A stretch of DNA of 64,000 nt from Viola odorata (Eukaryota; Streptophyta; Magnoliopsida; Malpighiales; Violaceae): assembly GCA_963691705.1 (NCBI GenBank), contig OY829537.1:41419514-41483513 (forward strand), in the 5' to 3' direction. Both the position numbers and the translations under genes were made by a program. The notes under the pieces are model-generated. The model saw only the letters and a list, made by a program, of their open reading frames with translations. It did no database searches and was not told the DNA's origin. Position 1 is the first letter of the stretch, and each line of letters opens with the position of its first letter. Shown here piece after piece: positions 44,295-56,614 of this stretch.

Positions 44295-46112
44295 TTAGCT
44301 CCTGGCGTGGTATAGCCTCAACCGAGCGATGTTCCAAGAGTTTTGCAGGGGCGTTCCCTCGAGCGTTTCCAGATGGTATGCTCATTTTCCCACAATGCGG
44401 GTGACACGATACGGTCCATCCCAGTTTGGGCTGAGCTTTCCCATACGTTGTCCTGCTGCCCGTCTGTCTCTGAGCACTAAATCCCCGGTTTTGAGCAATC
44501 GCTCCCTCACTTGCCGGTTGTGATATTGTGCCATTTTTCTTTTGTAGTGCAGGGTTTTCAGGAGGGTTTCCTCGTGTGTTTCTGGTAGAGTATCGAGGTT
44601 AGCTCGTAACCTTTCTTCATTGTTTTCTTCTTTGAAGTGAGCCACCCGGAGGCTCATCATGCCAATCTCGACTGGTGTGACAACTTCGGTTCTGAATGCT
44701 AACGCGAATGGGGTCTCTCCCGTGCTGGCCTTGACAGTCATGCGGTAGGCCCACAGTACATATGGCAATTCGTCTGGCCATTTCTTCTTGGATCCTTCCA
44801 AGTTTCTTTTGATGCCACTAAGGATGCTGCAGTTAGTTACTTCCGCCTGGCCGTTGGTTTGGGGATGTGCCACAGAGAAGAATCTTTGCTCTATCTGGAA
44901 CTCTGCACATTGATCCCTGAAGAACTGGCTCGTAAATTGTGTCCCGTTGTCGCTAACTAGCACGCGTGGTACTCCAAATCGCATGATGACTTGGTGTTTG
45001 AAGAAACGCCAAATTTTTTCGGTGGTAATGGTAGCTAACGCCTCAGCTTCGGCCCACTTTGTGAAGTAGTCTACCGCTACAACCACGAATTTTAACTGAG
45101 ATCTAGCCTTTGGAAACGGGCCCAGGATGTCAATCCCCCATTTTGCAAACGGGCACGGTGCGACTATTTCTGAAATTGGCACAACAGGTTTTCGAGGAAT
45201 CTTAGCATATTCCTGGCATTTCTGACAGGTTCTCACGAAGTTATGACAGTCTCGTCGAATGGTGGGCCAGTAAAATCCCGACCGAAAGACTTGGGCTGCC
45301 AGGGTGCCGCTAGCAATGTGCATGCCACATATCCCTTCGTGAATTTCACGTAACACATGTAAGCCTTCTTGCTCCGTTATGCATTTAGCGGCCGGATGGG
45401 AGAAGCATCTTCGTATTAACTCTCCGTTATAATATGTGCATCGTGCTGCCCGTTTTAGGACTTTCTTCTTCTCTGTATGGTCTCCCGGTAGTTTATCATG
45501 TTTCAGATATTCTATCACTGGGATCCTCCAATCATTTTCCATTTCTTCCACACAGAGCGATGCCTGTTCTTCCATGAAAGAAGGTGTAGGCAGTTCTCCA
45601 TAGCGCACGTCACTGGGTACTGAGGCTTCCGGATTGGCTGCCATCTTGGCGAGGCTATCGGCCTCTTCATTGTTTTCTCTAGGAATGTGCTCAAAGGTGA
45701 CCAGGGTGCCTTTTTCCTGTATTTTTGACAGCTCATGCTTCACTTTGGCTAAGTATTGGGCCATAATGGGTTCTCTGGCTTGGGAGTTCCCCAGAACCTG
45801 ATCCATTATTAGCTTGGAATCTCCTCGGATCTTTAAACGTGTTCTGTCTTCCTTCTCCCCACCGGGAGTGGTTCCGATAGAGAAACTGTTTCCAATTCTG
45901 AGTCCTGCCAACAACGCTTCGTATTCAGCCGCATTGTTGGACAATGGCTGCAGGATTCTGATGGCGTATCGCATCTCCAGGCCGTTTGGTCCAACTAAGA
46001 AAACTCCTGTGCCCTCTAATTCTTGATTTTTTGCTCCATCCACGTGGATGATCCACGTATCTGTATATGTCTCCGGAGACGGTAGGCATAGACTTTCTGC
46101 TTCTTCCTCCAA
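44295..46112 (-). pseudogene. pol: E3 pol, second half: aRNH and integrase
   Basis: Open for 576 codons. aRNH has WIIHVDGAKN, AEYEALLAG and RGDSKL (D-E-D). The integrase has IHEGICGMH, CQKC, GIDILGPF, SDNGTQF and GQAEVTN, then WDGPYRVTRIVGK. A TGA at 44382-44384, where E1 has GGA (Gly), interrupts the end; the frame then runs to a TAA at 44295-44297. It is joined to the first half of pol by a frameshift near 46112-46130. Confidence 0.88.
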
Positions 46113-47955
46113 TAAATCTGTCTGTGTCCTTTGTGAATGTGCACTCAGCTATAAAGTCAGCCAACGCTTGGGCCTTAACGGCTGGTCTAGCTTTGTACTG
46201 CAGCCCGTATTGTTCGAGTTCAATAGCCCAAATTAGCATTCTTCCTGAAGATTCAGGTTTTCTGAAGATTCTCCTCAACGGCTGGTCCGTGAGTACAATG
46301 ACGGGGTGGGCTTGGAAGTATCGATCCATCTTTCTCGTGGCTTGCACTAGAGCGAGTGCTATCTTCTCGATAGGAGCGTATCGCAGTTTGGCATCTTTCA
46401 ATATGTCACTTACGAAGAATACAGGATGATGCACGTGCCCTTCACTTCGCACAAGGACGGCGCTGACTACCTCGTCAGCTATTCCCAAATATAGATATAG
46501 TCCGTCGCCGGGCTCAGGCCTCGTCAGCACTAAATTTGATGATAGGTAAGCTTTTAGTCCTGCGAACGCTTTCTCACATTCCTCTGTCCATCCGAAAGGA
46601 GCCTTGTTGCGGATGACTTTGAAGAAAGGCAAACATCTCTCGCCTTGCTTAGATATGAATCGCCCCAACGCAATGATGCGCCCGGTTAACTTCTGTATCT
46701 CTTTGACAGTTCGCGGGGATATCATATCCTCGATGGCCTTTATCTTTGACGGGTTGGGTTGGATGCCCTTCTGGCTGACCACATAGCCCAGGAATTTTCC
46801 CGTTTGGAATGCGAACATGCACTTCCGCGGGTTTAACTTCATCTTGTGTTTTCTCATCACATTGAAAACTTCTTGCAAGTCAGCGAGGTGCTCTCTGAAA
46901 CTCCGACTTTTGATCAGAATGTCATCTACGTAGGCCTCTACATTTCTCCCGATTTGATTTTCAAAAACTTTGTTTGCCATTCGCTGAAATGTTGCACCAA
47001 CATTCTTTAGCCCAAACGGCATTGCAGTATAGAAGTATGTAGCTCTAGGAGTAATGAAGGCAGTTTTTTCTTCGTCCTCTACGGCCATAGGGATTTGGTG
47101 ATATCCGGAATTCGCATCTAGGGAGCTTAGATAAGCATACCCAGCGGTTTGATCGACTAACTGATCTATTCGCGGAAGGGGATAGCAGTCCTTGGGACAG
47201 GCATTATTTAGGTCAGTAAAGTCGATGCACATGCGCCAGTCCCCGTTAGGCTTTGGGACTAAGACAGGATTAGCTAGCCAGGTCGGGTACTGGACTTCTC
47301 GAATGAACCCCGCCTCTGTGAGCTTTAGCAACTCCTTTTCGATGGCTGCTATCTTCTCCGACGAAAAGGCACGTCGCCTTTGTTGAACAGGCTTGGCGTC
47401 AGGACTAACGTTCAGCCGATGTTCTGCGACTTCCCGAGAGATTCCGGGCATGTCTGCTGGTTTCCACGCAAACTCTCCCTTGCATTTCCTTAACAGCCGG
47501 ATTAATTGCGCGTTCTCTTCAAGGCTTAGTTTCTCACTGGCTAAGAGATTCGTTTCACTATCCTTACCGATAGGGATTGATACCATCTGATCTAGCGGCT
47601 GAGTGCGCTTTTCTTCTTTATCATCAAAAGGATCGTCTGCCATGTAAACGTAGCGATCACAACTCCTTTGAGTTATAAGTAAGTAGCATTCGGCTGCCAA
47701 CTTTTGGTCCCCTTTGATTGAGACCACGCCGTCCCATGAGGGATATTTCATCCGCAGGTGTTTTTGAGATATGGCCACTCCAAAACGATTAAGGAATGGT
47801 CGCCCTAAAATGGCGTTATACGGTAACGTTAGGTCTACAACCAGAAATAGTAGCTCTTCGGAGCGTTTGGATGTGTCTTCTCGGAAGTACACAGGCAGGG
47901 ATGTTATTCCGGCTACCGGAATTGGTACTCCATCAATCCCAATAATTGGCCTTGT
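46113..47955 (-). pseudogene. pol: E3 pol, first half: protease end, RT, first RNase H
   Basis: Begins after a TGA (47956-47958) at the end of the protease core, with AILGRPFLNRFG. RT: YLSSLDANSGYHQIP and AYVDDILIKS (YVDD about 46921-46932). The first RNase H (YLYLGIADEVVSAVL, KIALALVQATRKMDRYF) has lost the usual catalytic Asp. The reading ends by frameshift after ADFIAECTFTKD. Confidence 0.88.
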
Positions 47956-50165
47956 TCAAGGCGATAGCTCACCGTCAGGTCGTTTCATCAAGTTGTACGC
48001 TTCTAATGAAAATAGATTCACTGCACTCCCGTTATCGACAAGGGTCCTTCTTACCCCATGACTTCCAATGACGGACGTCACAACCATCACGTCATATGCG
48101 GGAAAACGATGCCTTTTTCGTCCTCCTCTGAGAAAGACAATATCATTCTGTCTAAGGCGCTTATTGCCTCGATTTTCGTTTGCGCGTTCTCCCGTTTGCG
48201 CTTTTCTCCGGGGTTGGGCGTTTGCGGCATAATTTCCTCGCAATAGGGTGCTCCCCCTGCAATGATATTTATCATGGGCATTTGATCGCTATCGATAGCG
48301 AGCGCTTCTCTATTTGGCCCGAGGGGAACTGCGTTAGCCCCTGTAGCGTGCGAGGGCGCTTGTCTCTGCTCAGTTGTATTTCTAGTTGGGTTGTTTCTGG
48401 CTTCCTCCCTGGCCTTTGTGGCAAATTCCCCAAGGTAGCCCTCTTCGACCAATCGCTCTATGGCCGATTTTAACTCTCTGCATACATCCGTTGAGTGTCC
48501 CTTGACCTTATGGAATTTGCAGTATGCATTTTCTCTTCCTCCCATGATTACTCCTGGTTTCACGGGAGCTGGGTAACGGATAGGCAGATTTCTCTGTTGG
48601 ACTATTGCTAAGATCTCCGCCCTTGGGAGTATGAGAGATGGGAGGTCAGGATCGTATATCCGGCCCTTTGGCGAGTCCGTTTGCTTCCGAGTGGGGGATC
48701 CTCCAGATCTTCCTTTTGAGAAATTGCCTCTCTGCCGTTTAGAAGTCTTGGTGTTATGTTCTTTCCGCTGCCCGGGATCCTCGGTGGGTTTAGCGTCAGG
48801 GGCATTGCTGTTCAAGATGTTAGGGGCCACATATGGGTCCGCCGGCATGCCTCGGATCCATTCTCTATTTTCTTCCTCTTCCATTCTCGCATAGTTATGC
48901 GCTTTCAACCTTAATACATCCAGGGTCGTTGGGGGGTCCACCGTTAGCGTACCTTTCAGTTTACTGTATCGACAATTGCGTTTCAGGGCCTCAATCGCAA
49001 AATCGATAGTGACCCCCGGCGTTAGGGACATTTCAAGATCAAATCGTCCTAAGAAATCGTTCAACGATTCTTGTAGTTTTCGATGGATATCGAACAGCGC
49101 AGCTGCTGACTTTCTGATAGGAATAGCCGTGCTAAACCGACTTTTGAATTTTTCTTCCAGCTGAGAAAAATTATCGATAGACCCGGCGGGGAGCCCCTCG
49201 AACCATAGACGTACCACTCCTGACAGCGTCATTACGAAAATTTGACACAATGCTGCGTCACTGCGCGTTTGGAATTGCACGAAATCCTTCACCTTATTGA
49301 GGTGAGAAATGAGATCTTTTGTGCCGTCATAGGATTCTGCTGGGAGTTTCACATGTCGATGGACTCTGTGGTGCCTGACACGGTAGCTGAACGGATGACC
49401 CGCATTAGCATCGGGGATCCTATGAGGCTGACGCTGATGTGGAATTTCAGCGTCGTATCTGGGATTTTGAGGGTCATATTCCTGATGTCTCCTAGGAGAA
49501 CGACTACGGCTCCTTGGAGTTCGAGCTCGTCGACTTCTGCTGCTACACCTCTCGCTGTATCTAGGAGATGGATCTCTCACTATATCTCCCCGTCGATCAT
49601 CCCAGGGCTCCCTGTATTCATCACGCTGGCGGACTGCTTCGGGGATAGAGATTCCTCCCCTATATTGTCCAGAATGGTCGACAGGTCCGCGCGTGAATGG
49701 TGGGACGTTTATGGGAGCCAAGGGGAAAGGTAAGGAGGACGGGAGTGCCCTAGACTGTTGGGGCGATAAGGGTCGTTCGGTGACAAGGGACAGGGTGAAA
49801 ATTACTTGGGAGGACACACCAGGTCTTGAGGCATGAGGAGTAAATCCAGCAGCCATCTCTGTCAGTTGATCCAGTTGAGCTTGGAGAGCTGCTATTGAAT
49901 TCACGAAAGGGTTGTCCGCTTCTCCCATCATAGATCTTCCCGCTTGGGGGGTAGGATGGCTGGTTCCTGCTATGTGGGAGAAGGGAGAGCAAATCTGGAA
50001 TGTAACTTCTTCTGCACTTGACCTAGGAGGAAGATCTAAGTCTCCTGCAGTGACGTCCTGCCCTGGGGTGGGGGCGTCAGAGGTAGCGAAGGGAAACAAG
50101 CGTCTGCGGGTGTTGTATGGGATGTTGGAAGTTCGGGACAGCGCCGGATCTGACTCTGAGGCCAT
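47956..50165 (-). pseudogene. gag: E3 gag and protease
   Basis: Open for 692 codons from MASESDPALSRTSNIPY. It has an Arg/Ser-rich basic segment (SRSRRARTPRSRSRSPRR), capsid (DLISHLNKVKDFVQF, LSGVVRLWFEGLP), and a Cys/His knuckle (CKFHKVKGHSTDVC). A one-base shift near 48100 moves the protease (RRTLVDNGSAVNLFS) to another frame, which ends at TGA 47956-47958. Confidence 0.88.
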
Positions 50166-50228
50166 AATCCTTCTAGCTTCGGGGAGGAGGAGCTTGGTTA
50201 TTAAGGATGCTCACTTAATAGAACCAAA

Positions 50229-50247
50229 GCTCTCAATGAAAGCACCA
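50229..50247 (-). promoter_or_regulatory. Primer-binding site of E3
   Basis: TGGTGCTTTCATTGAGAGC on the minus strand, identical to that of E1 and also 3 bases from the LTR. Confidence 0.7.
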
Positions 50248-50250
50248 ATT

Positions 50251-50756
50251 TGATAATAATTTGTCTTCTGCCGAAGGATGTATGACGGAGCAGCTCTTCT
50301 CGGATCAGTGTGCACGACGGTCCACGGTACCTGCAATGCGCCGGAGGGGGTCTCCGGCAGAAACACTCCGATGCTTAAGTCAGTAGGTGTACTGAAATTG
50401 GCAGAGTTTTGGCCAGTCAAGTCCGCTTACCTGCCTCCTTTGTGGGAGAGGTATTTATAGAAGAAAGGGGGCGTTCCCGCCCGAGTAGACGGGTACGGAG
50501 CTATCGCTCGCGTTAGGGTCTGTGATTCGCCCTTATCGTGATACGCTACCTCGGCGGTAGGTGTTTAGGTAGATATTGTCGCGGTAGGATAATGGCCGGA
50601 GCATTAATCCTGACGCGTGGTTTCCTCTGGGGGTGAGATAACTCTTCGAGCCAAGCAGGAGGTCCGTGAAAGGAGCCGGTAGGGCCCCGTTAGCCTTTGC
50701 AGCGTTAGCCTTTGGGGAAGGTAGCGATCTTGTCCCTACCGTGGTGGTGTGAAACA
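50251..50756 (-). repeat. 5' LTR of E3
   Basis: 506 bp; on the coding strand TGTTTCACACC...TTATCA. TATA motif for leftward transcription at 50450-50460 (plus-strand GGTATTTATAG). The outer flank is E5 sequence. Confidence 0.75.
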
Positions 50757-51277
50757 GTAGCTATGCCTCTCCCCACCGGGTGATAGGCGAAAATACCCTT
50801 TCTTTTAGGTGGATTGTTATCACCGCTTTTAACTTCTTGCTAAAGAAGGCCACGGGTCGCTTGTCTTGCACTAACACAACGCCAATCCCCAAGCCACTCG
50901 CATCGCATTCTACCTCAAAGGTCTTCTCAAAATTGGGAAGGATGAGCATGGGACTAGAAGAGAGTCTAGCCTTAAGGGTGTTGAAGGCTAGCTCTTGCTC
51001 CTCCCCCCACACGAAAGGCACCTCCTTCTTGTGAGCTCATTAAGGGGTGCCGCAATCGTTGAGAAGTCCTTGACGAATCGGCGATAGAACCCGGCGAGTC
51101 CTTGGAAGGAGCGGATCTTGCCTACGGTGGTGGGCGTGGGCCATTCGGCGATGGCTCTCACCTTTTTGCTATCTACCTTGAGCCCCTAGGATCCTACAAT
51201 AAAACCAAGGAAATGGACCTCTTCCAAGCAAAATTCACACTTGAAGAGTTTGGCAAAAAGCTTGTGCTCACGAAGGG
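50757..51277 (-). pseudogene. pol: E5 end of RT and start of RNase H
   Basis: Shifted relative to the upstream part: fragments matching RT thumb ([20 protein letters not shown] wording across several frames) lead to [18 protein letters not shown] and [10 protein letters not shown] of RNase H, with the catalytic Asp (CDAS) retained. It degrades before the E3 junction. Confidence 0.7.
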
Positions 51278-54200
51278 TTAGAAACAGTGTGCTTGTGGTG
51301 AAGTGCTATAGACGAGGATGTCATCAAAGTATACCACAATAAAATGACCTATGAAAGGCCTCAAAATATGGTTCATCAATCGCATGAAAGTACTAGGTGC
51401 ATTAGTGAGGCCGAAAGGCATCACAAGCCACTCATATAATCCGAACTTAGTTTTAAAAGCCGTTTTCCATTGGTCACCATCATTCATCTTGATTTGATGG
51501 TAACCACTTACTAGGTCAATTTTGGAAAACATTTTAGCATCACACAACTCATCTAACATGTCATCTAAGTAAGGGATGGGATGAGAGTATTTTATTGTTA
51601 TTTTGTTGATGGCGCGGCAATCCATGCACATCCTCCAACTTCCATCCTTCTTGGGCACAAGGATGACCGATACGACGCAAGGGGAGAGACTCTCTTGGAT
51701 GAAACCCTTGGCCATTAAGCCATCGATTTGATCTTGCAATTCTTGGGTCTCCTTCGGGTTGCAACGATAGGCTGACCTATTGGGCAAGGTGGAGCCGAGC
51801 CCAAAGTCAATCTTGTGCTCAATGCCTCGTGTAGGTGGTAGTCCTTCGGGGATCTCATCCAGGAAGATGTCCTTAAAGTCTAGCAAAAGAGGAGAGAACA
51901 TCTCGGGCAAAGCAAGGTTAGCATTAGTAGCATTTAAAATCAAAGGTTTAAAGTGAATTAAAATGCATGGTTTGCGCATGATTAACGCATGCCTAATGTC
52001 CTTCCCCTTAACCATCAAGTTCACTTTCCTCTCTACCTTTGCCTCACTAAAGGCCTCACTAGCTTGCTTACTCTTTTCAAGCTTGGTTTTCCCACTCATT
52101 TCTCCCTTTTTCACTACACTCTCCTTACTTTCTTCTCTCGGCGCATACTCTTTGCTTTCATGCCCGCTATTTTCCCTTTGATCCCCACTCACTTTCTTCT
52201 CTCCACTCCAGTCACTCATTTTCTTCCTTTGAAGTGTGGCTGAGATCTCAAAAGTGGCGCAAGCCTTTTTGAGCTTGAGTTGATCCTCATAAACTTGGCT
52301 CAGTGGAAGTGGCGGAATCAAGAACTTACGGCCATCATGCTCTAGCTTGTACGTGTTTCTATAACCATCATGCATGGCCCTTCGGTCATATTGTCGCGGA
52401 CGCCCAAGGAGCAAGTGGCTCGAGTGCATGGGAGCCACATCACATAGGTGCTTATCCTTGTAGCCGCTAATGTTGAAGGAGATGGGGACTTGCTTTTGCA
52501 CCTTCACCGTATTGCCATCCTTGAACCAATTCAAGACATACGGGTGAGGGTGCCTTGTGGTGGTAAGGCCGAGCGAATACATTAGGAGAGTGTTTGCCAC
52601 ATCTGCGCAACTCCCGTTGTCAATAATAATGGACATCACCATCCCATTGGTTGTGCCTCTCGTGTGGAACAAGTTTTCCCGCTGGGCTATGGAAGCATCA
52701 TCCTCCCTTCCCTTTATACTCAAGCTCCTCCTCACAACTAGACATTGTGGCACCTCTACTTGGTCAAACTCTCCACTATCCTCACTTGTGGACCCTTTAT
52801 CTCCCCAACATTCCTTAGGCCGCCCCTTTTCTTCCCCTTCCTCTTCGCTTACCACTTCCCCATTGTCTCGCATCACCATTATGGTTCTGTTAGGGCATTC
52901 GGCCCTCATGTGGCCCTTCCCTCCACACTTGAAACAAGTGATGTCTCTAGTGGGAGTCCTCACGGGTAGGTTAAGTGGGTTGGTGTTTGGTAGGGGTCTC
53001 GGTGGTAGGGTGTTTGGTTGGGTGTTTGGTCTAAGTGTATAGGCGCGGTTGGTGTTTGGGGTAGTCACGGCTATTTTGCTAGGGTTTTGCCATGGTCACT
53101 TGAAGGTAGTAGAAGGAGTAGAAGATGTAGTAGACAAGTGATGGGTTTTCGGTTTATGGTTTACTTGTCTTTCGATTTTGAGGGCTAGATGGAACATCTC
53201 ATCCAACGTTGAATAGGGGTAGAAATCAAGAGGATCCGCAATTTCCTTGTGAAGTCCGGCCAAGAACCGGGCCATAGTGGCCTCTACTTCCTTGCGAATG
53301 TTCGCTCTCATTAGACACGTCAACAACTCATGGTAGAATTCACTCACACTTTTGGACCCTTGGCTTAGGCATTGAAGGCGCCGGTGCAAGTCCCTTAAGT
53401 AGTAAGGTGGCACAAAGTGACGTCTCATCTCAAACAGTAGCTCGTCCCACGTGGCCACGGGTGCCCTCCCCTCAAATCTCCTATTTAACTCTATGCGATC
53501 CCACCAATGGATGGCCATTCCTGTGAACTCAACCACGGCCAACCTCACTTTCTTCTCCTCGGAGTAGTTGTAATAAGCAAAGACCCTCTCCATCTTGTTC
53601 TCCCACTCAAAATAGGCCTCGGGGTTGTCCTTTCCCTCGAATTGAGGCAAGGACATCTTGATGTTGTTCTTGTAATCTACTCGTTCCTCATACGGTCTAT
53701 AGGGCCTCTCTTCATATTGTTCCTCATACTTATCATATCTCGGTGGCTCGTGTGGAGGCCCTTCGGGTATGGGCTGCCTTGGCGCTCCCCTAGCCCTCCG
53801 CGGATCAATGGGAGGTGGCTGGTTCGGTGGAGGCCTCTCTTGAATCCCCCTTGGTGCTCTTCCACGAGGGTTTAAGTTGTCGGATCGGTGATAGGTGTTG
53901 CGGGTAAGATTTTGAGTGGTGTCTAGGTAGTGTTTAGGCTCGCGGTGGGGTGTGGGTGCTAGGTGGTGTCTAGGCTCTCGGTGGTGTGCGGCATAGGGTA
54001 TGGTGTATGGGTTGTATTGGGGTGGAGCCGAGTGGTGTAGTTTGGGTCTAGGTGCTAGAGGTCCCCTTGGAACCCTCTCCTCCTCACTTGGGCAACTCCC
54101 TTCGGCCTCTTCCTCCTTATGGTATTCGAACCCATAGTAGTCTACATCTTTTGGATTTTTAGGTCGGGTCCTTTGGTGATAGTGGGCGAAAGGTTTTTTG

Positions 54201-54466
54201 GGGTGTATTTTGTGGGTTGGTTGTGTTAGGGGTTCTTGGTGGGGGTTTGGTGTGGGATTGGGCTTTGGTGTGAGGTCCGCAAGAGCCTTCAAGATGGCTT
54301 GGTTGGTCTCCTCTTGGCTAGCCCATCTCTCGGCTATAAGAGCTGCGAGGTCCACCTTGGTCGGGCTGGCCGTGGTGCCTCCATCGTGCGCTCTTCCCTC
54401 GAGTCTCCCCATGTTAGTAGACTCGGTTGAGTCTCCCTCCGAATGATGGCTCGCCATCGTTATCAA
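51278..54466 (-). pseudogene. gag-pol: E5 gag-protease-RT
   Basis: Gag has a long Pro/Arg/His-rich N-terminus, then capsid (MSLPQFEGKDNPEAYFEWE, MRRHFVPPYYLRDLHRRL, ATMARFLAGL). A TGA (53096-53098) follows; the frame continues ten codons later to a knuckle (CFKCGGKGHMRAEC), protease (IIIDNGSCADVA), and RT (KIDLVSGYHQIKM, VVYFDDILVYS at about 51313-51335) for 596 codons. RT wording and CCHC type fit chromoviruses. The clade is not assigned. Confidence 0.85.
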
Positions 54467-55646
54467 GTGTACCTACAAAATGAACAAACACAAGTAGATG
54501 TATATAAAAAAGGTTAGTTCGCTTCCTCTCGTGTTTTTCTCTCTTGTTTCACTCTTCTCTCTAATGTTCTCCCCAACTCACGTCACTCTATTGTCCTCTC
54601 AAACCCTAGCCCTTAGTCCTACTCGACTCTAAGAAGACAAAGAAGGCACGGGAGATACAAGGAAAACAAGGCAAGGAAAGAAAGGCACGAAACGTCTAGT
54701 GTGGTGTGTGTATGTTATAATGGTGCGCAACAACTACACTTAGAGTAGAAATAGTGTGAGAAACAAGAAAGGCAAACCAAAGACACCAAGGAAAGCTAGC
54801 ACAAACTACTCAAGAAACGAAAGGAAAAGAAGAAAAGAGAAACGAAAGCAAGATAGTAACTTATGATCAAACACAAAATGATTCAAGCTCCAATGAAAAC
54901 TTCAGACAAACTTTCGGTCTTGCTTACTATCTCAAGTCCCATGCATTGACTCAATTGTGTTTTTTTTTTAATTCTTTTCTTTTGATTTTAATTCTATTTT
55001 TTTTTTTGAATTCTATTTTTTTTTTAAGTGCAAGAGAGCTCCAAGATGTATGACAAGCAAAGAACAATTTAGAAGACACATAGTGCAATTGATAAGCGCT
55101 AGTGATAAGAGGTGTGGGTGCAAGTGATAAGAACTTAGGTGTATCAATGATTGATAAGAACTTTAGGTGATAAGAGCAAGTGTGTGTATCAATGTTTGAT
55201 AAGTACTTGAAATGATAAGAGCAAGTGTGTATACCAATGATTGATAAGAGGGTACGGTTATAGATATTTTCCTAGGGTGTGTAGCAAGTTTTAGGGTTGA
55301 AGGTCGCCGGCCTTGCACATGCTATGGTGACTCACACAATAACTCACACAAGAGGACAACCGTATTCTTTGGGGACCACTTGACACTTGGCTCACGTTTT
55401 TGTGGATGACACAAAATGCTAAGAACAACACGTTCTTGAGTGAAGGAGATGATGAAAATCAGATTTAATCCAACAACAAACACAACATAAATGATCAAAG
55501 GTGTTTTAGGCGGATCAAACAAGCACAACGCTCAAGAACACAAAAAATACCCAAATGGTCCAAAATGACCGAAATGACAAGGAGAAGATTTTGGACCGTG
55601 AGAGTACCTTAGAAATGAAAGAAAATGCAACCTAGAGACAGCTGGT
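54467..55646 (-). other. E5 leader with low-complexity and short repeats
   Basis: Non-coding. T-rich runs near 54960-55025; three loose copies of GATAAGAGCAAGTGTGT-AT-CAATGATTGATAAG at about 55090-55250. Confidence 0.5.
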
Positions 55647-55658
55647 GCTCCGCTACCA
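55647..55658 (-). promoter_or_regulatory. Primer-binding site of E5
   Basis: TGGTAGCGGAGC on the minus strand, two changes from TGGTATCAGAGC, the usual tRNA-Met site of plant chromoviruses. Confidence 0.6.
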
Positions 55659-55660
55659 CA

Positions 55661-56614
55661 TGATAGGGCCCAAGTTCCTTAGAAGGCCTTTGCGTCGCTT
55701 GAAGGGAGCCGGATCTAGTCTCGCGTACGGTTTGCTTAGGCGTTGATGGTTCGAATGGACGTTCGGATGGATGGTTTTTTAAAGGAGTTGCAGCGAAAAA
55801 TATAGATGGATAATATGGAGGAAATGGAATATTGGAAAGGGAAAAAGGAAGGAGCTTTATATATTAACAAGGTTTCGGTCATAGAAGTTTGGAGGAAACC
55901 CTCTTGGCAACGAAGGCCAAGCAACCTTCCTGTTACAAACGACTAAACGATTTCTAGCTCAAGGCTTACTTGATCATCAATGAAAGATGAGCAAGCGGCT
56001 GCCTTGAAGGAGAAAAGCTACGGCTCTAAGAACCCTAGAGATAGACTAATGGCTTAAGGCTTTGGAGGAAAATCTCACAAACAAAAAGCAACTATAAAAG
56101 AAGGTTAACTCCTTCTATTTATAGGAAAGATATTTACAAAGGGAAAAGACCCAAATCACCCTTGGACAAAGGGGCTTCACTCATAGGACACGCGGGCTCG
56201 CTTGAGCGTGTGATAGGTCGCGGGCGTGGCCTTGACGCTGGGCTTTGGCGAGGCCATGGCGCTGAGCTTTGGCGAGGCCGAGGCGCTGAGTGCGTGTGCT
56301 GCCGATGCACTAGGCATGATGAGGCCGAGGCGCTGGATGTGTGCAATGCTGATGCGCTGGGTGCGTGCGCTGGATGCGTGTGATACGCTGGGCGCACGCG
56401 AGGCGGTGGCGCTGGGTGCGGGTGCGGTCTTAGCGCTTAGCACGGACTCGAACTTGGGTGTGAGGCTGCGAGTCGAGTCGTTGGGGTGGACACATAGGCT
56501 CCATTGGGTCGCGGCCTTCATGTTGCCTTGATGAGAAGGTTGATCACGACGTCCTTGCTCCTTGTGGCGTGCCTATGCGCGGCTTTGGTCGGGTCATGGG
56601 CTTGGGCTGTATCA
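55661..56614 (-). repeat. 5' LTR of E5
   Basis: 954 bp; TGATAG...GTATCA as read on the plus strand, with a TATA motif (CCTATAAATAG on the minus strand, near 56115-56126). Position 56200-56420 is GC-rich, with repeated GGCGCTG-GCTTTGGCGAGGC wording. Confidence 0.75.
56200..56420. repeat. GC-rich degenerate minisatellite inside the E5 LTR
   Basis: Words GAGGC-TGGCGCTG, GCTTTGGCGAGGC and GATGCGCTGGGTGCG repeat with spacing of roughly 24-30 bases. ORFs over it in several frames are Ala-rich or Pro/Ser-rich and look like by-products. Confidence 0.55.

Larger units (their letters stand above)
40587..50756 (-). mobile_element. E3: Tat-lineage element, 3' end lost
   Basis: Minus-strand order: LTR (50251-50756), primer site, gag-pro, RT, RNase H, aRNH, integrase, arrays, then Y'' on the plus strand. 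Gene X and the 3' LTR are missing; the MULE patchwork begins inside Y''. The right LTR edge joins E5 RNase H sequence (flank GTAGC), so E3 inserted into E5. It is better preserved than E1. Confidence 0.85.
50757..56614 (-). mobile_element. E5: chromovirus-type Ty3/gypsy element, 3' part missing
   Basis: The minus strand gives LTR (55661-56614), a primer site resembling the tRNA-Met type, a leader, gag with a CCHC knuckle, protease, RT and part of RNase H. It is then cut by the E3 LTR at 50757. Integrase and the 3' LTR are not in the window. The LTR right edge joins LINE sequence, so E5 inserted in the LINE. Confidence 0.82.

Noticed and set aside
56134..56531. Ala/Ser/Pro-rich ORFs on both strands of the E5 LTR
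   Set aside because: Products of the GC-rich repeats. They overlap one another in several frames without a domain.
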